Shown: positions 9,356 through 21,824, numbered from the stretch's first letter. The stretch is 64,000 nucleotides of DNA from Heterodera schachtii (GCA_023374025.1 SIJG01000001.1:4842828-4906827); one strand, 5' to 3'. Notes: a model not told the origin generated them from the letters alone. A program made the numbers and translations.

Positions 9356-10366
9356 AAAATTTGAGGATCTGACATTTGAGGACCCGATATTTGAGGATCC
9401 CGACATTTGGGGACACGCCTTTTGAGGACCCGACATTTGGGGATATCCCCGACATTTGAGGACTCGACATTTGAGGACATACATATTTTCAAAAAAATAA
9501 ATAGAAATTTTATTTATATCATTATAAAAAGAAGAAAATGCCTTTCCCAGTGGCCATGGGAACAAATGTGGCAAAAAGTCTTCAAGGACAGCCGAATAAT
9601 TCCAATCTTTCTTCTCCAAGTACAGAGTATATGTATGATCATGATGCCGAGATCTGCCTTAAAATTTTTCCTTTTGGTTATCTGGATAATCCCTGTTTCC
9701 AAAATCATTGCGCATAAGTCCCCCTTTGGTCTCGTATCTTTTCTCCGCAAATTCCTTCCCGAGATTTCCCAGACCATTATCATTTTTCCATTCTTTTCCC
9801 ATTTTAGTATCACGCTTCAACAAAATTCCGTATAGCCAAATCATTGTCTCTGTATGTTGTTTTCGTTCTCAAATTTTTATCCCCTGACTTGGGTCCAACT
9901 CATACTGCCGCAGTTTATCGGCTGCAAACGCTCTTCTTTCTTCAGAACAGTGATGAATCTGAATTAAAAAGTACAATTGATTAATTCATTTTCATTGTAT
10001 AAAGGGGTTGTACACTGGAGAAAATTTTTTACAATTTTTATCACCTAATTTGCGTAATTTTGGCTTTTTAGCACCTATTTTGCACTTATTGCACCTATTT
10101 TTGGTTTTTAGCACCTAAAAATCCGTTCCCTAGATATAAAATAAAATTTCTATTTATTTTTTTGAAAATGTGTATGTCCTCAAATGTCGGCTCCTCAAAA
10201 GTCGGGTCCTCAAATGTCGGGTATATCCACAAATGTCGGGCCTCAAAAGTCGTGTCCTCAAATGTCGGGTCCTCAAATGTCAGGATCCTCAAATGTCGGG
10301 TCCTCAAATGTCGGGATCCTCAAATGTCGGGTCCTCAAATGTCAAATCCTCAAATGTCGCAGCACG
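9356..10366. mobile_element. Fold-back element C with 15-bp tandem-repeat arms
   Basis: Left arm 9360-9478 is tandem GAGGACCCGACATTT (15 bp). Right arm 10176-10362 is the inverted complement with about 11 units. Inside these, both arms share GACATACATATTTTC then an A/T-rich block ending TTTATT. The interior (9540-9980) contains minus-strand open frames with protein-like composition (for example LEKKDWNYSAVLEDFLPHL at 9510-9640 and EKRYETKGGLMRNDFG upstream in another frame), suggesting a captured, frameshifted gene fragment that I cannot identify. Confidence 0.75.
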
Positions 10367-10384
10367 CGTGGGTTACATGCCGAG

Positions 10385-10855
10385 AGTAGGGATGATATTT
10401 TTAGGTGCCAAAAACTGCCAAAATAGGTAGGTTTTAGGTTCTAAAAAACCCCCAAAATAGGTGCTAAAAATGGGAAAATAGGTGCCAAAAAGTTTCAAAT
10501 TTAGGGGTGTAAAATCGAAAAATTTCTTCAAAAAGCAAAAATATTATGTCAACTTATTAAGGACATATATAATTTTCAAAATTAAAAATTCTCGTCAAGA
10601 AAATAAACAAATAAATTTTGGAGGTGAATTTTTGAGAAATTTTTCATTTTTAGGGGTGTGTTTTTAAAAATTTTTGGGTCGATTCTTTGGGGTGTATTTT
10701 TCGTTTTTATTGCATTTTTGTTAACAAATTTTGGGCAAAACGCCAAAATAGGTGAAAATAAGTTTTTAAATTTTTTTTAGGTTTTTTAGGTGCTAAAAAT
10801 AAAAACCTAGAAAATAGGTGCTAATAACTCGAAAAGTAGCTTAACAACAGCCCAA
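10385..10855. repeat. Diverged relative of the hAT-like MITE core
   Basis: Contains AAATAGGTGCTAAAAA phrases at both ends and a centre (about 10620-10740) matching 780-895: TAGGGGTGTG, GGGTGTATTTT, TTTTTATTGCATTTT and GTTAACAAATTT in the same order. Terminal inverted repeats are not clear. Confidence 0.6.
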
Positions 10856-10954
10856 AAAAACATGTTTTTCGTGCGTTTCAGGCCACGGGGAGCTCAGGAA
10901 AAAAATAAGTAAAAAATTCTTTCGGATTCTTACATTACAGACCGAGAGCTATCG

Positions 10955-11870
10955 TTGGGGGTGTACTTTAGTCAACGCCCCGTAAAAAAACGGCACAAAT
11001 GATATACCAATCGATTCGTCTCGACGAGCTATGCAATAAATTCGAACCGATGTCATCTAGGCAGTGGGACACTGAGTTCCAGTGAAAATGGACACTTCAG
11101 TACCAAAAAAAAAAAGTTATATAATGCACGAAAATCGCTTAGCCTTGAATATCGAGTATTGCGCTAAAAAACCGCCGCACACTCGACTACGGCGGCCAGT
11201 AGGTGGGACGAGACTACGGGCTACGGAAGAAGTCCGCGCGTGATCCGCAGGCGGTTGACTGATTGGCGGGGGCCCTTCGGGCCCCCGCAGTCAACCGCCT
11301 GTGGCGCTCGTCAGACTGCTTCCTCCGCCCTCCGTCTCGCCCCACTACTTGCTCCGTCTTCGCATGCTCCCTTTTGCGAAATTTTTGCTTTAAATGGTTA
11401 TTTCGGCGCTACTTGCAAAGAGGTCCCTTTTGAATTTATCAAAAAGTAAACACAAAAGGGGGAACCCTTTTGGTCTGCAAATTTTTTAAATATATAGTCA
11501 TGAAAATTTATTCCCTGGGGTTCTTGGGGTCCATGCTTTGCAACTAGCGCCGTTATTTCTTTTGGTACTGAAGTGTCCATTTTCACTGGAACTCAGTGTC
11601 CCACTGCCTAGATGACACCGGTTCGAATTTATACCTGGTTTTTTAGACTTAGCTGATCAAAAGCTTTCGAATACCAAATTTGACCATTTTAAAGGGTCAG
11701 GGGCCCACCTTTTCACTCAAATTTTCGAGTTTTAAACGGGTTCAAAAACCGGTTTTTTGGCATTTCCGCAACTGGAGACCTATTTTTTCGTGCATAGCTC
11801 GTCGAGACGAATCGATTGGTATATCATTTGTGCCATTATTTTCCGGGGCCTTGACTAAAGTATATCCATC
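10955..11870. mobile_element. Long inverted-repeat element with central GC hairpin
   Basis: Left arm 10965-11110 (GTACTTTAGTCAACGCCCCG ... AATCGATTCGTCTCGACGAG ... TCTAGGCAGTGGGACACTGA) is repeated in inverse order at 11566-11865, with about 150 bp extra in the right arm at 11637-11790. Central 11248-11301 is a 54-bp hairpin: CAGGCGGTTGAC and GTCAACCGCCTG flanking GGGGGCCC-TTC-GGGCCCCC. No transposase ORF. Confidence 0.7.
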
Positions 11871-11950
11871 GTTGGTATATATTTTGGCCATTTTAGGCCT
11901 ATGACCGATATTTACCTTTATTTGCTTTAAAAACTTCAAAATACAGCTAA

Positions 11951-12020
11951 CATGACTGGATTCGAACCTGAGACCCCCCTTTTGTTGACTAACTCACAGA
12001 CCACTAAGACGAAAAACCCA
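11951..12020 (-). other. Possible tRNA-derived (SINE-like) sequence
   Basis: On the minus strand there is an exact RNA polymerase III B-box-like GGTTCGAATCC preceded by TCTTAGTGGTCTGTG resembling an A box. The T-arm outer pairs do not match and no cloverleaf forms, so it is not a functional tRNA. A SINE or tRNA relic is possible. Confidence 0.25.
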
Positions 12021-12164
12021 ACTTAATTGTACTTGGAGCCCAAAATTGAATCGCCGTGTTTAAAAAATTACAAATATTTTGTTGACCTTACACAATTACT
12101 CATTTAAGTTTTAGTGATATGTAGTTGAAAAAAGGTAGAACATAAAATGAAATGAGGAGTAAGT

Positions 12165-15038
12165 TCAGTCGGTAACTCCCCGTTCTATAATTTTTTTTTT
12201 TTTTCTAATAAATGCTTTTTTCGAAGGGTATTTGAAACAACTAAAAAGTCGATTTGTTAAGTTTATGCGCCAATCAACCAAAAATGCTCGAATAAAAAAT
12301 TGGATTAAAAAAGCATCATCTAAACGATTACCAAGGAATTTTTTTTGTAATTCTTTCTTAGACATCATAACATTCAGTAGCGTGTCCAACACTTTGGAAG
12401 AACTCAGTGCCTCCAGCAGTTCAATCTTTAATCCCTTCTCCGTCGTTATGCGCTTTTCTTCACCGTTTGTACTGCTCACAATTACTGAGTTTTCTCCGTC
12501 GGATTTGCACTTTTTTCTCCATTGCCTCCATTCGATGGGTTCGATTCGCTCTGTTTTAAGGACAATTTTAATCAACTAAAAACCATACATAAAAACAGAC
12601 CCATTTTTGGATGTGTCAAGTATTTCTTGTAAAAAATACTAAGGGGATCATCTTCTCCAAGTGGTGGGTTTTTTGTAGTCGATGATAATTTAATACGTTT
12701 TGGGTCCGATGGTTTATCAAAACGACTTTCGGCTTTAGCACTTTCCAATCGTTTTTCCACCAATTCGGCTAATGCATCAAAATCAATGTCCATTGAATTG
12801 CGTTCTGTCGGGCAAATATATTCATCAAGGCCCAATAAGCCCGAACTTGTGAACAGTTCCATCTGCAAAGCAATTAAATCTGATAGTGTGCTGTTTTATT
12901 ATAGTGGGTTAAAACAGGTTTCCCGCATTTAAACCGATTTGTTGCCAACAAAACCCGGATTTTTAGACCACCGAATTGCTCACAATCAGCTTTTTCCAAG
13001 TGCAATGCAAAAGATCTCTTTGTTCAACTATTTTTTTCCTAAATTAGGTCAAGATTAAAATTTCTCATCAATTACAAAACAGATTTTTCTTCAGCCAAAA
13101 TATGCAATAATTATATTAAAATTAATTCATTCTGACCCCTTACCATAAATTTGAGCAGTGCTTCTTTGGCACTCTCACGACTGTCCCCGGGAGCGGGAAA
13201 CCATTTATTGACAGAAATGCACGGCGAAGAGGAACAATTGCTGTCGCCTTTGTCATTTGGTGACGAATTAGCATTGACACATTGCACTGAATGCCACCTT
13301 TTGAAGGAGAAATGCAATTATTAGGTGAGCCGAATTTTTCAAAAAATGAACCAACACCATTTGGGAGGGACAAACAGCAAATCGCCAGGACCCACCATCA
13401 CTGGCCAAACTGGCATATTCCTGTCAATCCGTGGATCATCACCGACAAAGTCCAATTCAGAGAACACACTAAAAGCAACAACATAAAAATGGATATCTGT
13501 TAGCTGATTAAAGCCTTTGCCTAGATTCTTCGTATGGTAAGCGAGTTGGCCACAAATTGCATTTACTTCGAGAGTCGTCATCAGGTGGAAACATAAGCCA
13601 ACATTTATAGCCACGAATTTGTGCATGAAGGTTGAAGCCGTAAGTGTCAAAATGGCAAGGTGTGTAAGCTCCAGGGGTTCCTTTATGAAAATACTATCTT
13701 TAAAAGAACCAATAAAATCCACTAAATTAGTGCAAGAAAAACGCCAAAAGTCGTCCAATATAAGCAAATTTCCAGGAGTGGGGTAAACTTAAGAATATGA
13801 CCTGGGACTGAAGTGAATTGGTAATACTTTGGTTTGGCCCCCTATTTTTCGAAAAAATAAAATATAAAAAATCGTGTAAAACGACATCCCTGGGGGGTTC
13901 TCGAGGTAGCTGATCACGAATCGAGCATCAGTTTTGGCTAATTTCGGACTCTGGACCCGAATTTGAACAAAAAGTCAAAAATTAAATTTTTCTAAATTTA
14001 ATTTTATGTTCGAATCTACACAGAATGACCATTTTTTAATGTTAGAACGGTTTGAGATCAATTTTAGCTTGTTTTAATAAATTTTAGAACAATAGTGAGA
14101 ATTTTGAAATTTTTAGTTTTCGACTTTTTGTTCGAATTCGTGTTCCGATTCCGGAATTACAAGAAATGGATGCCATATTCGTGATCAGCGACCTCAAAAA
14201 CCCATAGGAAAGGCGTTTTACACGACTTTTTTAAAACTTTTATTTTTTTCGAAAAATAGGGGGGACAAACCAAAGTATTACCGTTAAGTTTTTCAATCTT
14301 AAATTGTTTAAACCCTTTTAAAAACGATAATTTAAAAAAAAATAGATTTTCAAACAATATAATTAGTATTTATAGTGAGAATTTTGAATAATTTTCGAAT
14401 TTCTGTTCGAATTCAGGTCTGGGGTTCGGACTTGATAGAAATGATTCGGGTCCGGGATTGGTCGAAATTGATGTCGAATGAGTGATCAGCGATCCAGAAA
14501 ACCACATGAAACTTGTTTTGGGACACAAACTACAGTATTAGCAAAATTGCTTTGGTACTCTGCCATTTACCGATCCAAACAGTTGAATTACGCCAGTTTT
14601 CGCCCTCCTCTGTTGCGTTTTTCATCCCCAACAATGACCAATCAACATATTGAGCTTCGTCTTGTTCAAACAGATCAAGTACGTCCCGATAATCCAAGTA
14701 GGCCCAGTGTGTGTTCGGATTTGGGTATGACGATGAAGTCTCTTCATTTCCATTGACAGGGCCGATATTAGCACTTTTCATCCATTTGAGCATTGAAGCA
14801 CTATTCTCAAAAGTATGTCGATCACATTGATGCTCGTGCAGAACCTAAGTTTTCATTTATATTTTGTAGTTTTTGGGAATTTCAACGAAACCTTTCCACG
14901 AAAATGTCTCTTTTCACCAATTCGTACAGTTAAACATTGTTCTTTCCCTAATTTTTCTGCCAAATAATCATCTGTCCAAAGGCGAAGTGGCGGCCAATCA
15001 TTCTCAGAAAGAAAATTGCGTAAGACAAATGGATGCAT
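12165..15038 (-). CDS. JmjC-domain protein, HSPBAP1-like
   Basis: Seven exons: 14892-15038, 14571-14844, 13521-13680, 13358-13468, 13144-13297, 12601-12862, 12165-12550; 497 residues, close to human HSPBAP1 (488). Family matches in order: FLSENDWPPLRLWTDDYLAE (N-terminal), HWAYLDYRDVLDLF, WIGTPGAYTPCHFDTYGFN with the HxD iron ligands, WLMFPPDDDSR, LPYEESSVFSELDF, and LFVPPKWWHSV with the distal histidine. These support an Fe(II)/2-oxoglutarate oxygenase fold; the substrate is not known. Intron 3 begins with GC (AG|GCAAAG). Intron 2 (890 bp) holds a MITE. The C-terminal 200 residues are charged and poorly conserved. Start ATG at 15038 gives the shortest plausible N terminus. Divergent from arginine kinase, 820 bp apart. 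Confidence 0.9.
13820..14284. mobile_element. MITE in intron 2 of the HSPBAP1-like gene
   Basis: About 465 bp with long inverted ends: GGTAATACTTTGGTTTG then CCCCTATTTTTCGAAAAAA at left, and the complement at right. Subterminal inverted copies of GGTTCTCGAGGTAGCTGATC and GACTTTTTGTTCGAAT follow. The phrase GATCA(T/C)GAAT... adjoining GGT(C/A)GCT is shared with the element at 31583-32075 and with 14455-14505. No clear target duplication. Confidence 0.7.
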
Positions 15039-15858
15039 ATGAAGAAATAAAATAAGCAAATAGGTAAGCAAAGCAAAGCGCTAGTCAACGAAAGTAATGC
15101 CTAGGCGCTCCTTAACAAAAAATGCAATAAAAACGAAATAAATCACTAAGAACTTCAAAAAATTTCATAAAATACACCCAATGAAAAACTCAACTATTTA
15201 TTTTTTACAAATGCCAAATAAATTGATTTGGACTTTTATATTCTTTTTAAAAACCGATTGAATAAACAGACGATTGCTTACTGTAACTCAATCCTTTCAC
15301 TTTGTGACAGTTGGTAAATACCTACTACTTATTTGACTCGTTGCTTGTCATTATTCATTGTTGATTTTCGCTTACTCTACTGATTTTTTAAATTCAATCA
15401 TCCCCGAAAAATCTGTCGGGAAATTTCCTCTCTGATCCCTGACTTTTCTTTCCTCTAGGGTCGAGGAAGAACCTTACCTCATATGTACTTAGAGAACGGA
15501 ATTTCAGGTGCTTAAAAGCAAATATTTTTTTTGGATGCTTTTAAGAAAATTATGTAGCGTTGAAGTTGTCACGTTTCTTTATATGTATTCGTTTAAACTG
15601 CCATAGAGCCAATCTGACATTAAATTCTGAATATTCTTCCTCATCCTTAACCCCGGATTAGAACGAAAAGTCGAAGATTCAAATTTTTTAAATTCATAAA
15701 TAATATTCCAAGTTGATTTCAAAATTTTCGACTACATACGAATCCGGGTAACGGATGCGGATTTGACTTTAAATTCTTATATTCAACAAGAGACCTAATC
15801 TGCATCCTACATGTAAGCAAATGCTACATAGAAATTTTTTAGAGTAAATAAGCAAAAA
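15039..15858. promoter_or_regulatory. Divergent intergenic region
   Basis: 820 bp between the divergent HSPBAP1-like and arginine kinase genes; it must carry both promoters. I see only A/T-rich DNA and no specific motif I can name. Confidence 0.3.
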
Positions 15859-17643
15859 ATGTCTTCTGTGAGCAAATTTATCACCAACAAAGGGCCGTAT
15901 ATTGCCGTTGGGATGGGTGTGGTTGGAATGGGCTATTTTGGCTACTACAAATTCTGGCGTTCGGTACGTTCTCCAATTCCTTTTTTGAATTCCATTTGTT
16001 ACTGCCGTTTTCACTTAATGATTACTTAATGTTTAAGTCGCGTGAGATTGCTATGTCTTACAAACAAGAAGACGAAGCGGATGGATTCACAGTGAAACGC
16101 ATTGAGGAGGCATACAAAACTCTTCAGGAGGCAAAGGATTGTAAATCCCTGTTGAAAAAGCACTTTACTGCTGATGTGAAAGACAAATTGAAGTACAAGA
16201 AGACGAAATTGGGTGCCTCTATCTTCGACGTCATCAGATCGGGTTAAATTATTAAATATTTCTATTTGTTAGTTAAAAAACAACAAATATTTTAATATTT
16301 CATTTCCAATTACAATAGGTGTCAAGAATCTCGACTCTGGAGTTGGGGTGTATGCAGCTGATTCCGAGTCATACAAAGTGTTCTCGCCTCTTTTTGACCC
16401 GGTCATCAACGAATACCACGGCGGGTTTGGACCCAAACAAAAGCATCCGCCTTCAAATTTTGGCGAGGATCGATTGGGCGAATTGAAGGACTTGGACCCA
16501 GATGGGAAATACATTCTTTCTACCAGGTTTGTGAAATTTTTCTTATTTTAAAAGAAAACGAAAATACTCGATTAATTCTGATAAAACGATTAGGATTCGC
16601 TGCGGTCGTTCTTTGCTTGGCTATCCTTTCAATCCGTTGTTAATGCGTGACGATTATTTGATCATGCAACAAAAGGTTCGAATGGCTCTCGAGAATTTGG
16701 AAGATGACCCTGAAATCGGTGGAACTTATTATCCACTCGAAGGTGAATTTCTTATTTGTCCTACGTATAACAAAATACATTTTTTATTGTTTAAGGAATG
16801 ACGAAAGAAACCCAGAAACAACTCATCGCCGATCATTTCCTTTTTAAGGAAGGCGACCGTTTTTTGGAGGCCGCAAATTCAAGTAAATTCGCCTCTGTTA
16901 TATTTTCTGGTAAAGCCAAAATTTTAGACCACTTTTGGCCTACAGGACGTGGCATTTTCCACAATGCTAAAAAGGTGTTTTTAAATGAAAGACTGTTTGC
17001 TTGCATGACATTCATTACCTATAACTATTATTTAGACCTTTTTGGTGTGGGTTAATGAAGAGGACCATTTGCGCATTATCTCCATGCAGAAAGGAGGCGA
17101 TGTTGGCAGCGTTTTGAAACGATTGATCCGCGGGTTCTTGAAATTTTTTACAATTTTTTAGTTTTCTATTAGTGTGAAAGGTATCGAGAAGCAAGTTCCA
17201 TTTGCGCGTGATGATCGACTCGGCTATCTGACGTTTTGCCCCTCCAATCTGGTTTGTTTCGTGCAAATTTATACGTGAAAAAAATGTATTTTTTAGGGCA
17301 CGACCATCCGTGCAAGTGTGCACATCCGTTTGCCTAAAATAAGCGCAAAACCTGAATTTAAAAAGTCATTCATTTAATGGATTATATTTATATTAAAAAT
17401 TCTATTGTAGGATCTGCGAGGACCTCAAGCTGCAAGTTCGCGGCATTCACGGAGAACATTCGGAAAGTGAAGGCGGAGTTTACGATGTGTCGAACAAGGC
17501 TCGACTTGGACTCACCGAATTTGAGGGTAACTTTTTAATTTGTTATACCCACAATGAGACTGGTTTTTTGTTAATTTTCAGCGGTCAAGCAAATGTATGA
17601 CGGTGTTAAGAAACTCATTGAACTTGAGAAGGCGTCGAAGTGA
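15859..17643 (+). CDS. Arginine kinase with N-terminal hydrophobic extension
   Basis: Eleven exons: 15859-15963, 16038-16242, 16319-16526, 16594-16742, 16796-16882, 16928-16974, 17036-17133, 17173-17251, 17297-17364, 17411-17526, 17582-17643; 407 residues. It transfers phosphate between ATP and arginine (phosphagen energy buffer). Diagnostic segments: [20 protein letters not shown] (substrate region), [41 protein letters not shown], and the active-site cysteine in [17 protein letters not shown]. Usual invertebrate length is about 355; here exon 1 adds 35 residues with [19 protein letters not shown], a probable membrane anchor or targeting segment after KFITNK. DPH2 starts 198 bp downstream. 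Confidence 0.96.
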
Positions 17644-17841
17644 ATGAATTAAATATCTATATCCATTTGACGCCTCGTAATTGCTTTAATCACAATATTG
17701 TATTTTTGTATAGGTCTATAGGGTCAGAAAATGTATTGTATTATGAAAGTGGTTATGGACAAGTAAAATGGTTAATTGACTAACCTCTTATTTTATCTGT
17801 AATTTAATAAAAGTAAATAATTAATTTTCATTTCCATTTAC

Positions 17842-19892
17842 ATGAGAGGTTCCGTCGCTTCAATTGATTTGGACACATTTTTTGAGGTCGATCGCATCTG
17901 CTCATGGATTTTGTCAAACAAGTTTCAAAGGACGGCTTTACAACTGCCCGATGAACTTCTCGAACATTCATTCCATCTCGTAGAAGCGGTTGAACGTAGG
18001 GTGGAATCGGCAGGAACTTGGGAAGAACAGAGGGGGAGGCTGTATGTGTTGGCCGACACGTCCTATCGAAGGTGGGGCAAATCACCGGCAACCGTGGCGA
18101 ATGGTTCAGGACAGTTGTCATAAATTTTTGTGCATTGTCATTATATTCCCAAATCAGTTGTTGTCTGGATGAGATCGCGGCTGAACATGTCGCGTGTGAT
18201 TCCATCGTTCACTTTGGAGACGCGTGTCTAAGTGCCCGCAGCAGTTCCATTCCCGCGTTATACGTTTTCTGCAGGTTGGAAATTAAGATTGAAACTAATA
18301 AACAGAAAAGTTACAGGCACCCATTTGAATTGGAAAAGTTCGTCGAGCAGTTTCGAATTGAATTTTCAGAATTTGGAATTGAAAAACAGTGGGATGACTG
18401 TTTACTGTTATGTGAAGCCGCCTATACACACATTCAAAGTCATCCAATCAGAGAAAGATTTTAATAAAAAACATATAATTTAAATGAACGATAATTAAAT
18501 TTGAGATTCACTTGGGTGTGCCATTTCTCGTATTCTTCCGCCGTCTATTCGTCTGTTTAATTTTGAAGCGTCAGAGCCAAATTCGCCCTCTTCCTCCATT
18601 CTCGGGCGCCAGGTGCCGGACGGATTCGTCATCGATCAGTTTTCTGAGAAAAAGCGGCATTCTTTTTTACTTTTTGTTGGATCTACGGACAGTCCTTTGT
18701 TGCCCATCGCGCATATGACATTTCGGCACATTGAAAAAGTAAATGATCGTTCTTGGTTGTTCTTCATTTAACAATAGTAATCTTTGAACATGTTCTGGTT
18801 GTTTTTGAAAAAGCTGATTCTAAATTCATAATTCTTTCCATTAACTTAATTAATTTAAGACCATTGTCTACACCCCCGAAACAGGCCAATTCAATGTTTC
18901 AGAGTGAGTTTCTTTGCCCGCTTTTTTCTTAGATTTGGATTAGCTTCAATTTGTCATTTTTGTTTGCAACTCTGTCTTCCATTTCTAATCAAAGTCAAAC
19001 TGTTTTTCCAGCACTTTGACCAATCGGATGTTATTGCGGCGATTGTATTTGATAGAGCGACTACGCGACGCGCGTACGGTGGGCTTGGTGGTTGGAGCGG
19101 TGGCATTACGCGGGTGCCGTGAGGCGGTGGCCCGAGTGCGCAAACTTTGCGAAATGGCCGGGAAGAAACTGTACGTCATGTACATAGGAAAGGTGGGGAG
19201 CAAGGGTTTAAACACTTGCTATTTTAAATTGTGCAGCTGAACGAGGCGAAATTGTCCAACTTTGGCATTGATGTGGAGGTGTTTGTGTTGCTCAGTTGTC
19301 CCTTTGGCATTATCCTTGACGGCACCAAATTTTGTCGACCAATTCTCAGTGTATTCGAGGCCGCAGTAGCATTGGACCCGGCACAAAGTAATTGGCTGGC
19401 CGAAATGCGATGGACATCGGACATTGAACGGATTTCTATGGGTAAGTTTAGGACGAATTAAAATATTTTAATGAATGAATATAGTCGACATTAGCTGTTG
19501 TAACAAAAACAAGAAAGAGGGCACCGATGAAGATGTCGGATTAATGAGTTTAACATCGGGCAACATTCGCCGTTGCTACGGTCCTACGAGTGCAGATGAG
19601 GAAACAAACGATGGCATTGGACCAACAATGGATGGCACTTCTAACACCAAACAAGTGATGGAATATACCGCAGGTGTTTAGACGCATTTTTGTATTTATT
19701 TGCAATAAATTTCTAGGTGATCATTTCGCAATGCGCTCTTGGCGTGGACTCGAGGACAATAGTGGCAACAACTTTTGCATTTCTGCTGATGGCGTGACAG
19801 AACGACAATGCCCATGCGAACTGAAGCAAGGAATGGATGGGATTGCCACGCGATATGTCAACGAACCATTCAATTCTGATGTCCAAAAATGA
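17842..19892 (+). CDS. dph2: Diphthamide biosynthesis protein 2
   Basis: Nine exons: 17842-18071, 18158-18274, 18317-18438, 18569-18738, 18860-18903, 19012-19192, 19237-19441, 19485-19673, 19717-19892; 477 residues. DPH2 partners DPH1 in the first step of diphthamide formation on elongation factor 2, transferring the 3-amino-3-carboxypropyl group of S-adenosylmethionine. Family segments: FQRTALQLPDELLEHS, VLADTSYRSCCLDEIAAEHV, DSIVHFGDACLS, VGAVALRGCREAV, MAGKKLYVMYIGK and VEVFVLLSCPFGIILDGTKF. Cysteines expected of the radical-SAM-like cluster are present in the CCLDE and LLSCP segments. The 198-bp gap after arginine kinase suggests co-transcription. Exon 4 start is the least certain. Confidence 0.93.
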
Positions 19893-20259
19893 AATTTAAA
19901 AATTTATAAACTTTTTAAATTGTTTGACTTTGATTTGGTGCATAAACTCGCAAGAATGCAATTTGCGGTGCATTCCTATTTTAAATTTTTAGAAAATCAC
20001 TATTTGTAACTTTTTTAAATCCAATATGTTTTGCGATTTATTAAGAGAGAGAGAGAGTGGTAATCAGTATTTGGTTTTGTTTTCAGTTTTGTCATTAATT
20101 CTCTCTTTTTGTTGAAATAAATTTTCATTTTAAAAATCTGATAAATGGCAAATGTTCTATGTACATACATACATACATACATGTGCTCAGTTTGTTGATT
20201 TTTCAGATCCATTTTCCATTCTTTCAGTTCCTCAAAGTGATTTGACATTTTTAAATCAA

Positions 20260-21628
20260 ATGGTAAATTTACATTTAAAAGCTATTATACATAGGTACTT
20301 TTCCGTGTTGGGGAACAAATCGCGCACTTAAGGGACAATTTAAATGTTCCATTTCCATGAAATAAATTAGCTTAGCGATAAAGGACCTTTTCGATTTAGC
20401 GTATAAATTATAGAATGTGAAACTTTTAAAATTTTGAGGTGTAGGCCCAAAACGGAAAAGTAACCTATTATATTATTATTAACTTCTAATTACTAGTAAC
20501 ACTATTTTGTGATTTATGGATAAATTAAGGCTCGAAATGCTGAGAAGGCAATGACGGCGTTGGCCCGATGGCGCCGAATGAAAGAACAGGAGGAGAAGGG
20601 ACCGATCGCCAAACGGCCGAACGACGTTCGCGAGTGCAAAAAGTTGGGCGATGCTGAACGATTTCGTCGCGAATTGATCCATGACATTTCGAAAAGAATA
20701 ACGGGAATTCAGGTGCCAAATTTGGGAACTAACAATAAGTATTTACACAAATATTGCCTCATAATTTTTAGAACCCGGGACTTGGCGAGTTCAAAATCAG
20801 AGACCTCAACGACGAAATTAACCGACTGTTGCGGATAAAATTGGCATGGGAAGGACGCATTAAGGAGCTCGGCGGAGTCGACCATCGGTACTGAATAAAA
20901 GAATGTAAAATTTATACTTAATTTTGTTCGGCTGAATGATTTCTGAATTTGTTCCGAGTTACAAATAAACAATTTGCCTCACAATCAGACGAATTGCGCC
21001 GCGGGAGTTGGACCGGGACGGAAGGGAAGTGAGCAGCAACCGCGGATACAAGTACTTTGGCGCCGCTAAAGACTTGCCCGGGGTGCGCGAGCTGTTCCAA
21101 CAGGCGGCGGAAGAGGAGGGCGCCGTGCCGCGTCGTTCGCGTGCCGATTTAATGCAATTTGTTGACGCGGATTATTACGGGTACATGGATGATGACGACG
21201 GACTGCTGATTCCGCTGGAGAAGACAGAGGAGCAGGTGGCCATCGCGAAGATCAACGAGGTCAGACCCAATTTATTATTACCCATTTGAAGAATCCCAAT
21301 CACTATCAATTCCTTTTTATGGCATATTAAATGCCAAACACTTTTTAGGAATGGGTTAAACGTGGACCAGAAATGAACCGCGAGAAGGAGCTAATTGAGG
21401 ACATTTACCGCGTGCAAGCGGTTGGCATTTTAGTCTGTGTTTTTAAAAAAATTTCCGTTTTAGGACTCCGATGATGAAGAACCAATTCCGATCAAAGAAT
21501 CTGTGGTGATTGGCGAGGATGGCAAAGAAATGATCATCAAACACGTGATGGTCCCATCTCAATCCGAAATTGAGGAGATGATCGTCGAGCGGAAGAAGCA
21601 GTATTTGCTGGAAAAATTCGCGGATTGA
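20260..21628 (+). CDS. isy1: Pre-mRNA splicing factor ISY1
   Basis: Exons 20260-20262 (start codon only, then a GTAAAT donor), 20530-20712, 20772-20887, 20989-21259, 21349-21420, 21464-21628; 269 residues. The conserved N terminus [14 protein letters not shown] follows the first acceptor directly, so a one-codon first exon is the best way to supply Met. Other hallmarks: [58 protein letters not shown] and [16 protein letters not shown]1 is a component of the catalytic spliceosome (Prp19-associated). The C terminus ends in a Lys/Glu-rich helix. The start is inference; an alternative internal start is the ATG of AMTAL. Confidence 0.92.
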
Positions 21629-21824
21629 ATCCTTTTTTATCTTGTTTTTTTCGATATTTATCTTAAGTTTTACAATTAAAGGATCGAATAAATTTAATTT
21701 TACCTATAATATACCTATAAAAGTTGGCACTTTAAACAACACATATTGAGTCAGATGGATTTCATTTGTATTTATTCAAAATACTCCATTTTAGAGTCCA
21801 TTTTCATAAATTGACCCAATTCCA

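Noticed and set aside
9350..9844. Minus-strand ORFs of 60-99 codons as an intact gene
   Set aside because: Protein-like stretches lie in three different frames between fold-back arms with no consistent splicing; treated as a possible captured, decayed fragment.
11951..12020. Functional tRNA gene on the minus strand
   Set aside because: The B-box is perfect but the T-stem outer pairs mismatch and no acceptor stem or anticodon arm can be drawn.
20158..20180. (CATA)n microsatellite and nearby GA run at 20046 as a regulatory or CRISPR-like repeat
   Set aside because: Simple sequence only; no spacers and a eukaryotic context.
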